Positions 17,710-25,743 of a stretch of DNA of 64,000 nucleotides are shown here, piece after piece. The notes under the pieces were generated by a model. It ran no database searches. It had not been told where the DNA came from and was given only the letters and a program-made list of their open reading frames with translations. The first letter of the stretch is position 1. Every line of letters starts with the position of its first letter. Origin of the DNA: Citrobacter amalonaticus Y19 (GTDB lineage Bacteria > Pseudomonadota > Gammaproteobacteria > Enterobacterales > Enterobacteriaceae); contig NZ_CP011132.1 of assembly GCF_000981805.1 (NCBI RefSeq), forward strand, positions 1,054,001-1,118,000, read 5' to 3'. The position numbers and the translations under genes were made by a program.

Positions 17710-18573
17710 TTAACCTTTTTTGGCTTTTCTCAGGTAGATATCCCTGGCGTTATCCGCCATTATTGCGTTTATTTCCTCCGGCGACAGAGACGTAATGGCT
17801 TCAGTCACGCAATTCCTCCAGCGGGTGTAGCCTCCGGCCAGTTCAACAACCGGCCAGTCACCGCCAAATAAGCAGCGCTGCGCGCCAAATGTGGTGATAG
17901 CCTGTTGAATCCAGGGCTTCAGTTGTTCGGGTTGCCAGTTTTCCCAGTTGGCTTCCGTCGGTAGTCCAGATAGCTTGCAGACGAGATTGGGGAAGGTTGC
18001 CAGCGCCTTAATCCCTTCCGCCCATTCCTGCCATTCATTGCGAATGATGGCCGGTTTGCCCATATGGTCGAGGACCACGCGAGCCTCTGGCGCCCGTTCA
18101 TAGAGCCATGTCATCAGGTCGAACAGGGCCGGAAGTTGCGCCGCTCTGACGCACATATCAATGACAAAGCCTTCTTCTACCGCCGCCAGTAAACCGGCGC
18201 GATAGTCTGCGCTGTAGAACCATTCCAGCGCTTCGTTCTGTAGAGAACGTCGGATACCCACCACGCGCGGAAGCTGTCGTAACTGGCGCAGATAAGGAAT
18301 GACGGCGCTGCCGCACTCCAGAGGAGCCCAGGCGACAATACCTGCCACAGCGATCGGACTGTCATCAGCCAGTTGATTCAGCCAGTTCACTTCCTTAATA
18401 GCGTGCTCGGCGGCACAGTCGGCCTGAACCACAATCGCCGCGTCCGGGGCTCCGGCATGACGGGCAAGTTCCTGCGGCAAAAAGGCCCGGTTTAACGTCG
18501 GCAGATCGCCAAGCCAGTCATAGCGCAACAAGCACGGATCCCAGAGATGAAGATGACTGTCGAGCGTTCTCAT
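17710..18573 (-). CDS. Amidohydrolase-family aldonolactonase
   Basis: 287 residues, COG3618-type amidohydrolase (the L-fucono-1,5-lactonase and L-rhamnono-lactonase group). 'LDSHLHLWDP' gives the HxH metal pair, 'VVLDHMGKPAI' the third histidine and 'LFGGDWPV' the catalytic aspartate. It would open the lactone made by the aldose dehydrogenase to the free aldonate. Its start overlaps the stop of the dehydrogenase gene (ATGA), which ties the two steps together. The exact lactone is inference. Confidence 0.85.
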   Translation of the reverse strand: MRTLDSHLHLWDPCLLRYDWLGDLPTLNRAFLPQELARHAGAPDAAIVVQADCAAEHAIKEVNWLNQLADDSPIAVAGIVAWAPLECGSAVIPYLRQLRQLPRVVGIRRSLQNEALEWFYSADYRAGLLAAVEEGFVIDMCVRAAQLPALFDLMTWLYERAPEARVVLDHMGKPAIIRNEWQEWAEGIKALATFPNLVCKLSGLPTEANWENWQPEQLKPWIQQAITTFGAQRCLFGGDWPVVELAGGYTRWRNCVTEAITSLSPEEINAIMADNARDIYLRKAKKG

Positions 18574-19520
18574 TTCTGCGCTTTCCCTCCGTTACCTGGC
18601 AGCACATCCCAGCCGATATTGAGTACCGGTGCCATCAGCGCGTTAATGTTGTCCAGCAGTTCAGGATCGAGCGGTTGCTCAGACCAGCGGACGTTATCGA
18701 GCATATTTTCGGCGCTAGCTGTCCCAATGACGGTGGAGGCAATACCGTGCTCCGCGGCGGTCGTCAGGGCAAACTGCAGGGCAATTTGCGCAATGTTGAC
18801 GCCGTAGCTATCGCACAGTTCAGACACGCTGCGACAGACGCGTTGGACATCGTCGTGGGCCGGATGCCAGTCTGGTGCCCCTGAACGGGTCAGCAGTCCC
18901 ATTGAGAGAGGGGACGCATTAAGAACGCCAATTCCTGCTTCGTTCAACCGCTGCGCAACGGCGCCCAGTCGTCGATCCTGTAAAGTCCATGTGCAATAGG
19001 CCATGACGGTATCGACTTTCTGCTCGCAGGCGACGCGTTCGAGTAGCGGCAGATCGTATCCGGTGATGCCAATGTGGCGAACCACGCCGCTGTCCCGGAG
19101 TTCACGAAGCGTCGGCAGCGCCTCATTCAGCAACTGCGTCATATCGCCGTATTCAATGTCGTGACACTGAATAACATCAATGTAATCACAACCCAGACGG
19201 GAGAGACTTTCTTCCACGCTGCGTAAGGTGGCCTCGCGTGAGAAATCCCAAAGGCTGTCACCGTAGCGGCCCACCTTGGTGGCGAGGGTGTAACTTTGAC
19301 GACGAACGCCCTTGAGCGCGGCGCCTAATGCCGTTTCGGCCTTCGTCAGCCCGTAATAGGGGGCAACATCAAAGTAGTTCACGCCATGACTCAGCGCGGT
19401 GGCGACCGTTTCATTGGCTTGCAGTTGGGACACCGGGTGATAGATGCTGCCCAGCGATGCCGCTCCCATCGCGAGAACGGGCACCTGAATGCCGGTATGG
19501 CCCAGAGGTACGGTTTTCAT
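18570..19520 (-). CDS. AKR aldose dehydrogenase (L-galactose/L-fucose type)
   Basis: About 316 residues, aldo-keto reductase with the catalytic tetrad seen in 'NYFDVAPYYG' (Asp, Tyr), 'LATKVGRY' (Lys) and 'QCHDIEYGDM' (His). The wording around 'CHDIEYG' and 'IGITGYDLPLLERV' strikingly recalls plant L-galactose dehydrogenase. L-fucose is 6-deoxy-L-galactose, so oxidation of L-fucose at C1 to the lactone fits. Start at 19520 chosen for the AAGGA upstream; the ATG at 19535 overlaps the previous stop (TAATG) and is possible. It would begin the non-phosphorylative route. Confidence 0.85.
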   Translation of the reverse strand: MKTVPLGHTGIQVPVLAMGAASLGSIYHPVSQLQANETVATALSHGVNYFDVAPYYGLTKAETALGAALKGVRRQSYTLATKVGRYGDSLWDFSREATLRSVEESLSRLGCDYIDVIQCHDIEYGDMTQLLNEALPTLRELRDSGVVRHIGITGYDLPLLERVACEQKVDTVMAYCTWTLQDRRLGAVAQRLNEAGIGVLNASPLSMGLLTRSGAPDWHPAHDDVQRVCRSVSELCDSYGVNIAQIALQFALTTAAEHGIASTVIGTASAENMLDNVRWSEQPLDPELLDNINALMAPVLNIGWDVLPGNGGKAQK

Positions 19521-19534
19521 TTTTGAGTCCTTCA

Positions 19535-20689
19535 TTATTGTTCGCGTTGTGGTGACTGGAGCGTCAGCCTTAGCCCGGCTCGTTCCGGTCTGACATGGGG
19601 GCCCTGGGCAATCGTCCAGCTTCCCTTATCGTGTTGTGACTGAATTGCCGTTTCATCAATGGAAATACCGAGTCCGGGCTCATCACCCAGCAGGATGCCG
19701 CCATTTTCTATGCGTTGATCTACCTGTAGACCCAACGGAAAGTTCAGATCCTGTACCTCGCAACTCAGATGATTGGCGACGGCGGCAGCGGCATGGGCGA
19801 CGGGGTTAGCGTTGTAGCCGACGGGGCTGACCGGCAGGTTAAACGCCTGTGCCAGATTCGCCACGCGCAGAAAATGGGTGATCCCCCAGCACATCCCCGC
19901 CTGCAGTACATCGACCGCCTGTTCTTTCAGCAACGGCAGGTACTGTTCTATGCCCGTCAGGTTTTCTCCCGTCGCCACCGCGCAGGTGACCTGCTGGCGA
20001 ATTGCGGCGTGACCGGCGGCATCCCAGCGACGGACAGGTTCCTCAATCCAGCTCAGATCCAGCGTTTCCTGCAAACGGTTGATGTAGCGGACGGCCTGTT
20101 TGCTGTTCATTGATTCATTGACATCCAGCATCATGACCGGCGAAGGAGTGTTGCGCAGATAAACCTCTCTGACCGCCGCAAAGCGTTCCCGGTCCTGCTC
20201 AACGTCCAGCCCGCCTTTGAGCTTGAACGCGCTGAATCCCCGATCGGCAAAACGTTGATGCAGTGCGACCAGCGCATCCAGCGAGAGTGGGTAATCCAGT
20301 CCGGATGCATAGCCGGGAACGAATCCACGTCTTGCGCCAAGCTGCCGCCAGAGCGGTTCTCCCGCGCACTTTGCTTTCAGATCCCATAAGGCCATGTCGA
20401 CAACGCCAATAGCGCCAAAGGTGTTACCGGCGTGACCACTCTTGAAAACCCAGGCCAGCATGCGATCGTAAAGTGCCGTTACCGCACGGGGATCTTCACC
20501 TTCAATGGCCGGAAAGACGCGTTCGATGTCGGCATGTCCGCCCAGACCGATGCCGGTTACCCCTTCGTCTGTTTCCAGCATCAGAATGGGCACTTCGGTC
20601 ACCCCGGACTCGATGGTGCCGTTGACATCACCAATCGGTCTCTCCCAGTGATGCCAGGTCGTTAGCGTACGCCAGCCTGTAATTTTCAT
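19535..20689 (-). CDS. Enolase-superfamily sugar-acid dehydratase, atypical
   Basis: 384 residues, mandelate-racemase-like fold. The KxK motif is K156/K158 in 'AFKLKGG', and metal ligands are D189 ('MLDVN'), E216 ('WIEEP') and E242 ('ATGEN'). The usual general-base His-Asp pair is not where expected: 'VDVLQAGM' has A-G instead of P-D, and 'PVSPVGYN' has no His. Position in the operon requires an aldonate (fuconate-type) dehydratase, but the chemistry would have to rely on the KxK lysine. Start at 20689 follows GGAG, 4 bp after the adh stop codon. Confidence 0.82.
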   Translation of the reverse strand: MKITGWRTLTTWHHWERPIGDVNGTIESGVTEVPILMLETDEGVTGIGLGGHADIERVFPAIEGEDPRAVTALYDRMLAWVFKSGHAGNTFGAIGVVDMALWDLKAKCAGEPLWRQLGARRGFVPGYASGLDYPLSLDALVALHQRFADRGFSAFKLKGGLDVEQDRERFAAVREVYLRNTPSPVMMLDVNESMNSKQAVRYINRLQETLDLSWIEEPVRRWDAAGHAAIRQQVTCAVATGENLTGIEQYLPLLKEQAVDVLQAGMCWGITHFLRVANLAQAFNLPVSPVGYNANPVAHAAAAVANHLSCEVQDLNFPLGLQVDQRIENGGILLGDEPGLGISIDETAIQSQHDKGSWTIAQGPHVRPERAGLRLTLQSPQREQ

Positions 20690-20693
20690 CGTC

Positions 20694-21734
20694 TCACTCC
20701 TCTGTGTGCTGCACGGTACGTAAATCAATCACCATTCTTCCCTGGATTGTGCCGTCGTCCATCTCCTTGAAAATGGTATTGAGCTCCTCCAGTTTTCGGG
20801 GCTGTACGATGGGGCGAACGCGGCCGGCAAGCGCATGCTGGAAGGCTTCTGCCAGATCCTGACGGGTTCCTACCAGGCTACCGACAATCTGGATGCCATC
20901 AAGAACCGTCTTGACGATATTCAGCGAAAGCTCGCCGGCAGGAACCGCCACGCAAACCACTTTACCGCCAGCCCTGACGCTGTTAACTGCCTGATTAAAG
21001 GCCGAGCGCGCCACCGCCACCACAATCGCCGAATGCGCACCACCGCCCGTCAGTTCATGAATACGTGCGGGAACATCCTCTTTACCGGGGTTAAGGGTGA
21101 TTTCTGCGCCGCTTTCTCTGGCCAGCGCCAGTTTGTCATCCTGAATGTCAATGGCGATCACGCGGGCATTGAACACATTGCGGGCAAACTGGATAGCCAT
21201 ATTGCCTAAACCGCCCGCGCCCCAGATTGCCAGCCATTGACCCGGACGGACTCCCGAAACCTGCGCCGCTTTGTAGGTTGTTACACCCGCGCAGGTAATG
21301 CTGCTGGCGACCAGAGGATCAAGACCTTCCGGGACTTTCACCGCGTAGTCCGCTTTGACGATGCATTGCTCGGCCATCGCGCCATCAACGCTGTAACCGG
21401 CATTTTTTACGTTGCGACAGAAGGTCTCCCGCCCGCTGACACAGTATTCGCATACGCCACAGCCCTCGTAAAACCAGGCAATACTGACGCGATCGCCTAC
21501 CTTCAGACTGGTCACGTCGTCGGCAATCGCGCTGACAATCCCGATGCCTTCATGTCCGGGGATGCGCCCCGGTACCGGGCCAAAGTCACCCTGCACAACA
21601 TGTAAATCGGTGTGGCAGACACCGCAACATTCAACGTTGACCAGCGCTTCGCCGGAGGCTAACGCCCGAACGGTCTGATGGCGAAATTCCACTTTGCCCG
21701 GCTGTGCCTGGCTGATTACCGCTGCTTTCATCAT
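20694..21734 (-). CDS. AdhP-like zinc alcohol dehydrogenase
   Basis: 346 residues, close to E. coli AdhP (ethanol-active, propanol-preferring). Catalytic zinc ligands are seen in 'CCGVCHTDLH' and 'PGHEGIG', the structural zinc in 'CGVCEYCVSGRETFC', and the NAD-binding turn in 'WGAGGLGN'. It sits next to a DeoC-type aldolase module, so reduction of acetaldehyde to ethanol is the simplest role. Oxidation of a sugar hydroxyl is a weaker alternative. It lacks its own terminator and is cotranscribed with its neighbours. Confidence 0.85.
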   Translation of the reverse strand: MMKAAVISQAQPGKVEFRHQTVRALASGEALVNVECCGVCHTDLHVVQGDFGPVPGRIPGHEGIGIVSAIADDVTSLKVGDRVSIAWFYEGCGVCEYCVSGRETFCRNVKNAGYSVDGAMAEQCIVKADYAVKVPEGLDPLVASSITCAGVTTYKAAQVSGVRPGQWLAIWGAGGLGNMAIQFARNVFNARVIAIDIQDDKLALARESGAEITLNPGKEDVPARIHELTGGGAHSAIVVAVARSAFNQAVNSVRAGGKVVCVAVPAGELSLNIVKTVLDGIQIVGSLVGTRQDLAEAFQHALAGRVRPIVQPRKLEELNTIFKEMDDGTIQGRMVIDLRTVQHTEE

Positions 21735-21743
21735 CCTGTCCTG

Positions 21744-22244
21744 TCAGTTAAGTTCCGGTACGATGTTGTCGACAATACGCTGGCGTCGCGCAACATAGGC
21801 GGGGAGCGGCTGTACGCCAGACGCATCAGTGAACCAGGCAAACGGATCGGTGCTGGCGACAAGGGCGAAGTTGGCCCAGGGCTCGAACGAGCCGGAGCGA
21901 ATGATTAGCTTCGCCTGATGGGCAATGTCGTGGCACAGCGTTTCATGGCTCGCGGCGAAAAACGCCGCGCCAGAACCGGTGTAGATCGTTTGCACATCGC
22001 GGTACAACTGCGGGTGGCAGTCACGGACTTCGCTGGCAAAATGCACCTCTTCAACAAAGAGTTCCTTACGCAGCACGCGCAGGATCTCCCGGACGTCAAT
22101 CTGACCAGGCCAGAAACCCAGGTCTACCCGGTTCGCGTGCGCAGGAATCGGGAATCCCGCATCGGTAACCAGAACGATATCGGTGTGGCCTAAGGAGGCT
22201 AAGGCTGCGGCAAGCTCGGGGTGTAAAATTCTGTCGGGTCTCAT
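21744..22244 (-). CDS. RbsD/FucU-family mutarotase or pyranase
   Basis: 166 residues, larger than RbsD (139) and FucU (140). 'LASLGHTDIVLVTDAGFPIP' at the N-terminus carries His20, the catalytic residue of RbsD, and a C-terminal 'YVARRQRIV' segment ends the fold. The family converts pyranose and furanose or alpha and beta anomers of ribose or fucose. It lies one base before the sugar-kinase stop codon. It is the second, unrelated mutarotase in the operon (see 13822-14154), implying two sugars or two anomeric problems. Confidence 0.82.
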   Translation of the reverse strand: MRPDRILHPELAAALASLGHTDIVLVTDAGFPIPAHANRVDLGFWPGQIDVREILRVLRKELFVEEVHFASEVRDCHPQLYRDVQTIYTGSGAAFFAASHETLCHDIAHQAKLIIRSGSFEPWANFALVASTDPFAWFTDASGVQPLPAYVARRQRIVDNIVPELN

Positions 22245-22245
22245 G

Positions 22246-23178
22246 TCAGGAATTCCTTCGGCTCAGGTTGAATTGCATCCAGGTATCGACATCGCTGCGA
22301 TATTTATAAGAGGGAACCGTTTCCCAGTCAGAGCAGCACAGCGCCGCCGTGGCGTTGGCGAACAGAACCGCTTCGTTGACGGGTTTACCTTCGTCAAGCG
22401 CGACAGCAAGGGCGGCGTTGAAACTGTCACCTGCACCATTGCTATCGACGACCTCAACCAGACAGGGCGGTATCTCCAGCGTGGTGTCAGAAGTGAAAAC
22501 GGCTGCACCCGCTTCACCCAGCGTCATCACCACATAGCGGCATCCCGTTTCCAGTAGCCTGTCGGCGACCTCGCGGTTACTGAGCGGATCGTCCGGAGCC
22601 AGCCCCAGCGCGACACGGGCTTCCGTTTCATTAGGGGTCAGGAAGTCAACCGCGCTCAGATCGCGTCCACGAAGATCCCGGGCAGGTGCCGGGTTGAGAA
22701 GGGTTGTCTTACCCAGCGCTTTGGCCTTTCTCAAACCGTAGAGGGCCGTTTCGAGCGGAATTTCTAACTGGGTTAACACCACGTGGCTATTTTTAAGTTG
22801 CAGCAGCGCATTATCGACAAGGGCAGGGGTAAAGAGCTTGTTGGCGCCCATGTCCACGACAATGACATTGCGTCCTTCTTTGTCCTTAATGATCAGACCC
22901 GCCCCCGTAGGCAGTTCGGTGGTCAGGGTCAACGCATCAATATTGATGCCTTCCTCCTGCATCAGTTCGATGAACTCATTACCGAAGGTGTCATTTCCCA
23001 CCACGCCGCTATAGGCGACATCGGCCCCTAAGCGCGCGGCCTGAACCGCCATATCGGAACCTTTTCCTCCCCATGTCTGGCGAAAGTTATGTCCGATCAG
23101 CGTTTCCCCGGCGAGCGGGATACGTTCAGCGGTCATGACCAGCGCCTTTGCGTAACTACCGAGAATAAATACACTCAT
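22246..23178 (-). CDS. Ribokinase-family sugar kinase
   Basis: 310 residues of the PfkB/ribokinase fold. 'TWGGKGSDMAVQAARLGADV' (37-56) binds sugar, and 'VDSNGAGDSFNAAL' near residue 246 holds the catalytic base D251. Start at 23178 is fixed by AAGGAG six bases upstream; the longer frame has no site. Between a DeoC-type aldolase and an RbsD homologue, it is likely a ribokinase or deoxyribokinase. Deoxyribokinases of Salmonella belong to this fold. Substrate not decidable from sequence alone. Confidence 0.84.
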   Translation of the reverse strand: MSVFILGSYAKALVMTAERIPLAGETLIGHNFRQTWGGKGSDMAVQAARLGADVAYSGVVGNDTFGNEFIELMQEEGINIDALTLTTELPTGAGLIIKDKEGRNVIVVDMGANKLFTPALVDNALLQLKNSHVVLTQLEIPLETALYGLRKAKALGKTTLLNPAPARDLRGRDLSAVDFLTPNETEARVALGLAPDDPLSNREVADRLLETGCRYVVMTLGEAGAAVFTSDTTLEIPPCLVEVVDSNGAGDSFNAALAVALDEGKPVNEAVLFANATAALCCSDWETVPSYKYRSDVDTWMQFNLSRRNS

Positions 23179-23236
23179 CACATACTCCTTAAATTGTGCA
23201 GGGCGTCGTGCCGCTGCTACCAGCGGCACTTTTCGG

Positions 23237-23938
23237 TTAATAAGCGTTAATGTCGCCTACCAGTCCTTTGACCAGTTCAGGACCGGAGCTGGTCCCGACT
23301 AATTCAGCACCCGCTACGAACATCTCTTTCATTTTCTCAATCGTATTCACTTTACCGGAGACTTTGACCCGACAAGGTGCCTGGATATGAGCTTTGAGAA
23401 GTCGCACATCTTCTACCGTCGCGGCGCAACCGCCTTTGCCCCAGCCGCTTGACTGTTTCACCCAGTCAATACCGGCTTCATAGGCATAACGAGTGGCTTT
23501 GATTTTCATCGCCTCCTCGGTGATGAAACCAAATTCCAGCATGGCTTTGACTTTCATTCCCAGGTCATGCGCAACATGGGTGACTTCCTTCAGCTCCCGG
23601 AAATACAGTTCATCCTCGCCCCCCAGCAGAAAACCTGGATTGGGTGGGAAATCAAACTCATCGGCACCTTCTTTTGCCAGTTCTCGTACGACGGCTACTT
23701 TCATGGCCGTCGTGTCGTTAGCCTGCGGAAAGTTCACGGTTGTGGCGACACGAACCCCTGTACCTTTCAGTACTTCTTTAGCAAGGGAGACCCAGCAGGG
23801 GGCAATCATTGCGGCATCAAACTGGTATTCCATGCAGATATTCAGATGCTGGATCAGACCGTCCCGGGTTAAATCAGGATTGACGTTCGTGAATTGAATA
23901 GCCTTGGCAACCTGGCGTGGGTCATTAAAATCGATCAT
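23237..23938 (-). CDS. DeoC-family deoxyribose-phosphate-type aldolase
   Basis: 233 residues, class I aldolase of the DERA family (E. coli DeoC has 259). The Schiff-base lysine is K161 ('IDWVKQSSG'), the second active-site lysine K192 ('RVKVSG'), and the catalytic aspartate is near D96 ('ADEFDFPPN'). It would split a 2-deoxypentose-5-phosphate-type substrate into acetaldehyde and glyceraldehyde-3-phosphate. It is the first gene of the 12-gene minus-strand operon, with AGGAG nine bases before ATG, so it follows the operon promoter. Confidence 0.85.
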   Translation of the reverse strand: MIDFNDPRQVAKAIQFTNVNPDLTRDGLIQHLNICMEYQFDAAMIAPCWVSLAKEVLKGTGVRVATTVNFPQANDTTAMKVAVVRELAKEGADEFDFPPNPGFLLGGEDELYFRELKEVTHVAHDLGMKVKAMLEFGFITEEAMKIKATRYAYEAGIDWVKQSSGWGKGGCAATVEDVRLLKAHIQAPCRVKVSGKVNTIEKMKEMFVAGAELVGTSSGPELVKGLVGDINAY

Positions 23939-24064
23939 TTACTGCGACTCCTGTTAGCTGAAAAAACATACGTTATGGGCTAAGACTTACTTTAGGGAGG
24001 AGGCAGAAAATGTGTGATAGGCAAGAATCCCGGCTATATGGACAGAATTTTCAGGGTGATATTT

Positions 24065-24082
24065 TTGCGACATCAGTCGCAA
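24065..24082. promoter_or_regulatory. Candidate operator before the sugar operon
   Basis: TTGCGAC ATCA GTCGCAA is a perfect 7-bp inverted repeat about 130 bp upstream of the DeoC-like start. It sits in the 297-bp gap between that operon and yghO. A second 9-bp inverted repeat (GGAGGAGAA/TTCTCCTCC, 24199-24226) closer to the yghO stop may be its terminator but lacks a T-run. Confidence 0.35.
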
Positions 24083-24235
24083 TTTCGCAGCGCTGGAAGC
24101 CAGCAGAAAAGAAGGGGGAATGGTACAGAATCCGGTTTTTAGGCGGGAAAGCGCTATTGTTAACCTCGGTATCAACGACTATCCACAGCAGGAAGCATGG
24201 AGGAGAATCTGCGCACCTTCTCCTCCTGGGGGCGG

Positions 24236-25360
24236 TCAGAGCTGTTTTTCGTACAGGCGGTAGCGCTTATAGGCAACCCCGCCGATGCGTTCCAGGATCG
24301 TGCGCATTCCGCTGTTGGATTCCAGAATCCAGGACATCTCGAGTGCGTCGATGTGGTGTCTGGCAAACGGTTCGCGTAACGCCTCAATCAACAGCAGAGC
24401 CATGACCGGGCCGATACGACTGAACTGATATTCCTGACGTACGCCCATCAGCGGCACCCGCGCGGTACGGACGCCGCTCACTTTCAGCCGCCAGAGCAGT
24501 TTGGCCCAGCCGAACGGCAACAGCCGACCGCTGAGATCGGCGATAGCCTCATTAATATTCGGCAGGCCAACGATAAACGCGCAGGGGACGGAATCTATCT
24601 CAGCGATGTAAATCATATCGTCCGGGACAAGGAACTTGAGCTGCTCACCCATGGTGGCGAATTCGTGTTCCGTGAAAGGGACAAATCCCCAGTTGTGCTG
24701 CCATCCAGAATTAAAAATTTCTCGCAGAACCTGCATCTCTTCACTGAAATGCTGGCGATTGATGCTGCGGATGGTCACCTTTTGACGCACCTGATCCATC
24801 AGTCGGCCCAGCGACGGCGAGAAGTATAAATCTGTCCGTTGCATCCAGTAAGCCAGAAGATCAATACCTTTTGTGTACCCCAGTTCTTCGACCCGGGAGC
24901 CATAATAGGGTTTACCGTGCGGCATCAGTGCGCAAGGGGGCGTCGCGAAGCCATCAACCAGCAGGCCGCTTTCCTGGTTAATGTTCAGGCTGAAAGGACC
25001 CGTTATCTTTCGCGCCCCGGCAGATTTTAGCCATGCTTCGGCAGCGGCAAACAGCGCGCTAAAGACCTCGGGATCGTCGATGGCGTCGATCATGCCAAAA
25101 TGCCCGGTATCCTCGCCGTACAGCCTGCGATGCAGGGTATCAATCTGCGCGGTTATTCGCCCGACCACTCGTCCCTCTTTTTTTGCTACCCATGCCTGCC
25201 AGGTGATATGTTCGGAACCTGGATTTTTTGCAGACAGATGCTCAGTGCGTTCAAATTTCAAGGGGTCGATCCAACAGTCATCAGCACAATAGAGTGAGGA
25301 AGGGAAAGAGATAAAGGTGTTGAGGTCATGTTTATTCATGACTTTTTGTATCTGAATCAT
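24236..25360 (-). CDS. yghO: YghO, acyltransferase resembling bacterial ceramide synthase
   Basis: 374 residues of the GNAT-like N-acyltransferase family that includes E. coli YghO and, as I recall, the Caulobacter ceramide synthase bCerS. Family blocks seen are 'FISFPSSLYCADDCWIDPL', 'VVGRITAQID', 'GPFSLNINQESGLLVDGF' and 'LMPHGKPYYGSRVEELGY'. In bacteria this protein is expected to N-acylate the keto- or sphingoid base. It is divergent from the acyl ligase-reductase-ACP-synthase operon across a 383-bp AT-rich gap. Family membership is well supported; ceramide synthase function is inferred from neighbours. Confidence 0.8.
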   Translation of the reverse strand: MIQIQKVMNKHDLNTFISFPSSLYCADDCWIDPLKFERTEHLSAKNPGSEHITWQAWVAKKEGRVVGRITAQIDTLHRRLYGEDTGHFGMIDAIDDPEVFSALFAAAEAWLKSAGARKITGPFSLNINQESGLLVDGFATPPCALMPHGKPYYGSRVEELGYTKGIDLLAYWMQRTDLYFSPSLGRLMDQVRQKVTIRSINRQHFSEEMQVLREIFNSGWQHNWGFVPFTEHEFATMGEQLKFLVPDDMIYIAEIDSVPCAFIVGLPNINEAIADLSGRLLPFGWAKLLWRLKVSGVRTARVPLMGVRQEYQFSRIGPVMALLLIEALREPFARHHIDALEMSWILESNSGMRTILERIGGVAYKRYRLYEKQL

Positions 25361-25743
25361 AAACAGCCCTAAATAAAAAGTGCAGAAATAAACATAATTA
25401 CATTTATTATCCTGCGATAACGTCGACGTCCGAAAACGGAGAAAATTATTGAATACCTGTTTCTCTCTTTTACCACTTTATGCGGTTGTCGATAAAACAG
25501 GAAGATAAAACGTTAAATAATGCCGCTGATGGAATCTGATAATAATTTTTTGTGTTGATAAGTAAGTTATATATATACGTGAAGAATATTATTTCCATCA
25601 AGATTGAAATGCTGTTAATGATTTATAATGGTGATGATTTTTTTCCAAAAAAAAGAGGTGCTGTTTAAGGGCTATTTAATTTATATTATCCTCTGCCGAT
25701 TATTTATTTCGTATATCCAGCAATTCTAAATTCAAACATTTTC
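25361..25743. other. AT-rich divergent promoter region
   Basis: 383 bp with very low G+C between yghO and the ligase gene. It must hold both promoters. Several TATAAT-like words occur (for example near 25570-25580 and 25628), but none is unique. I looked for an ops/JUMPstart element and saw none. Confidence 0.5.

Noticed and set aside
25361..25743. RfaH ops/JUMPstart element before the lipid operon
   Set aside because: The GGCGGTAG core was looked for and not seen in this region.
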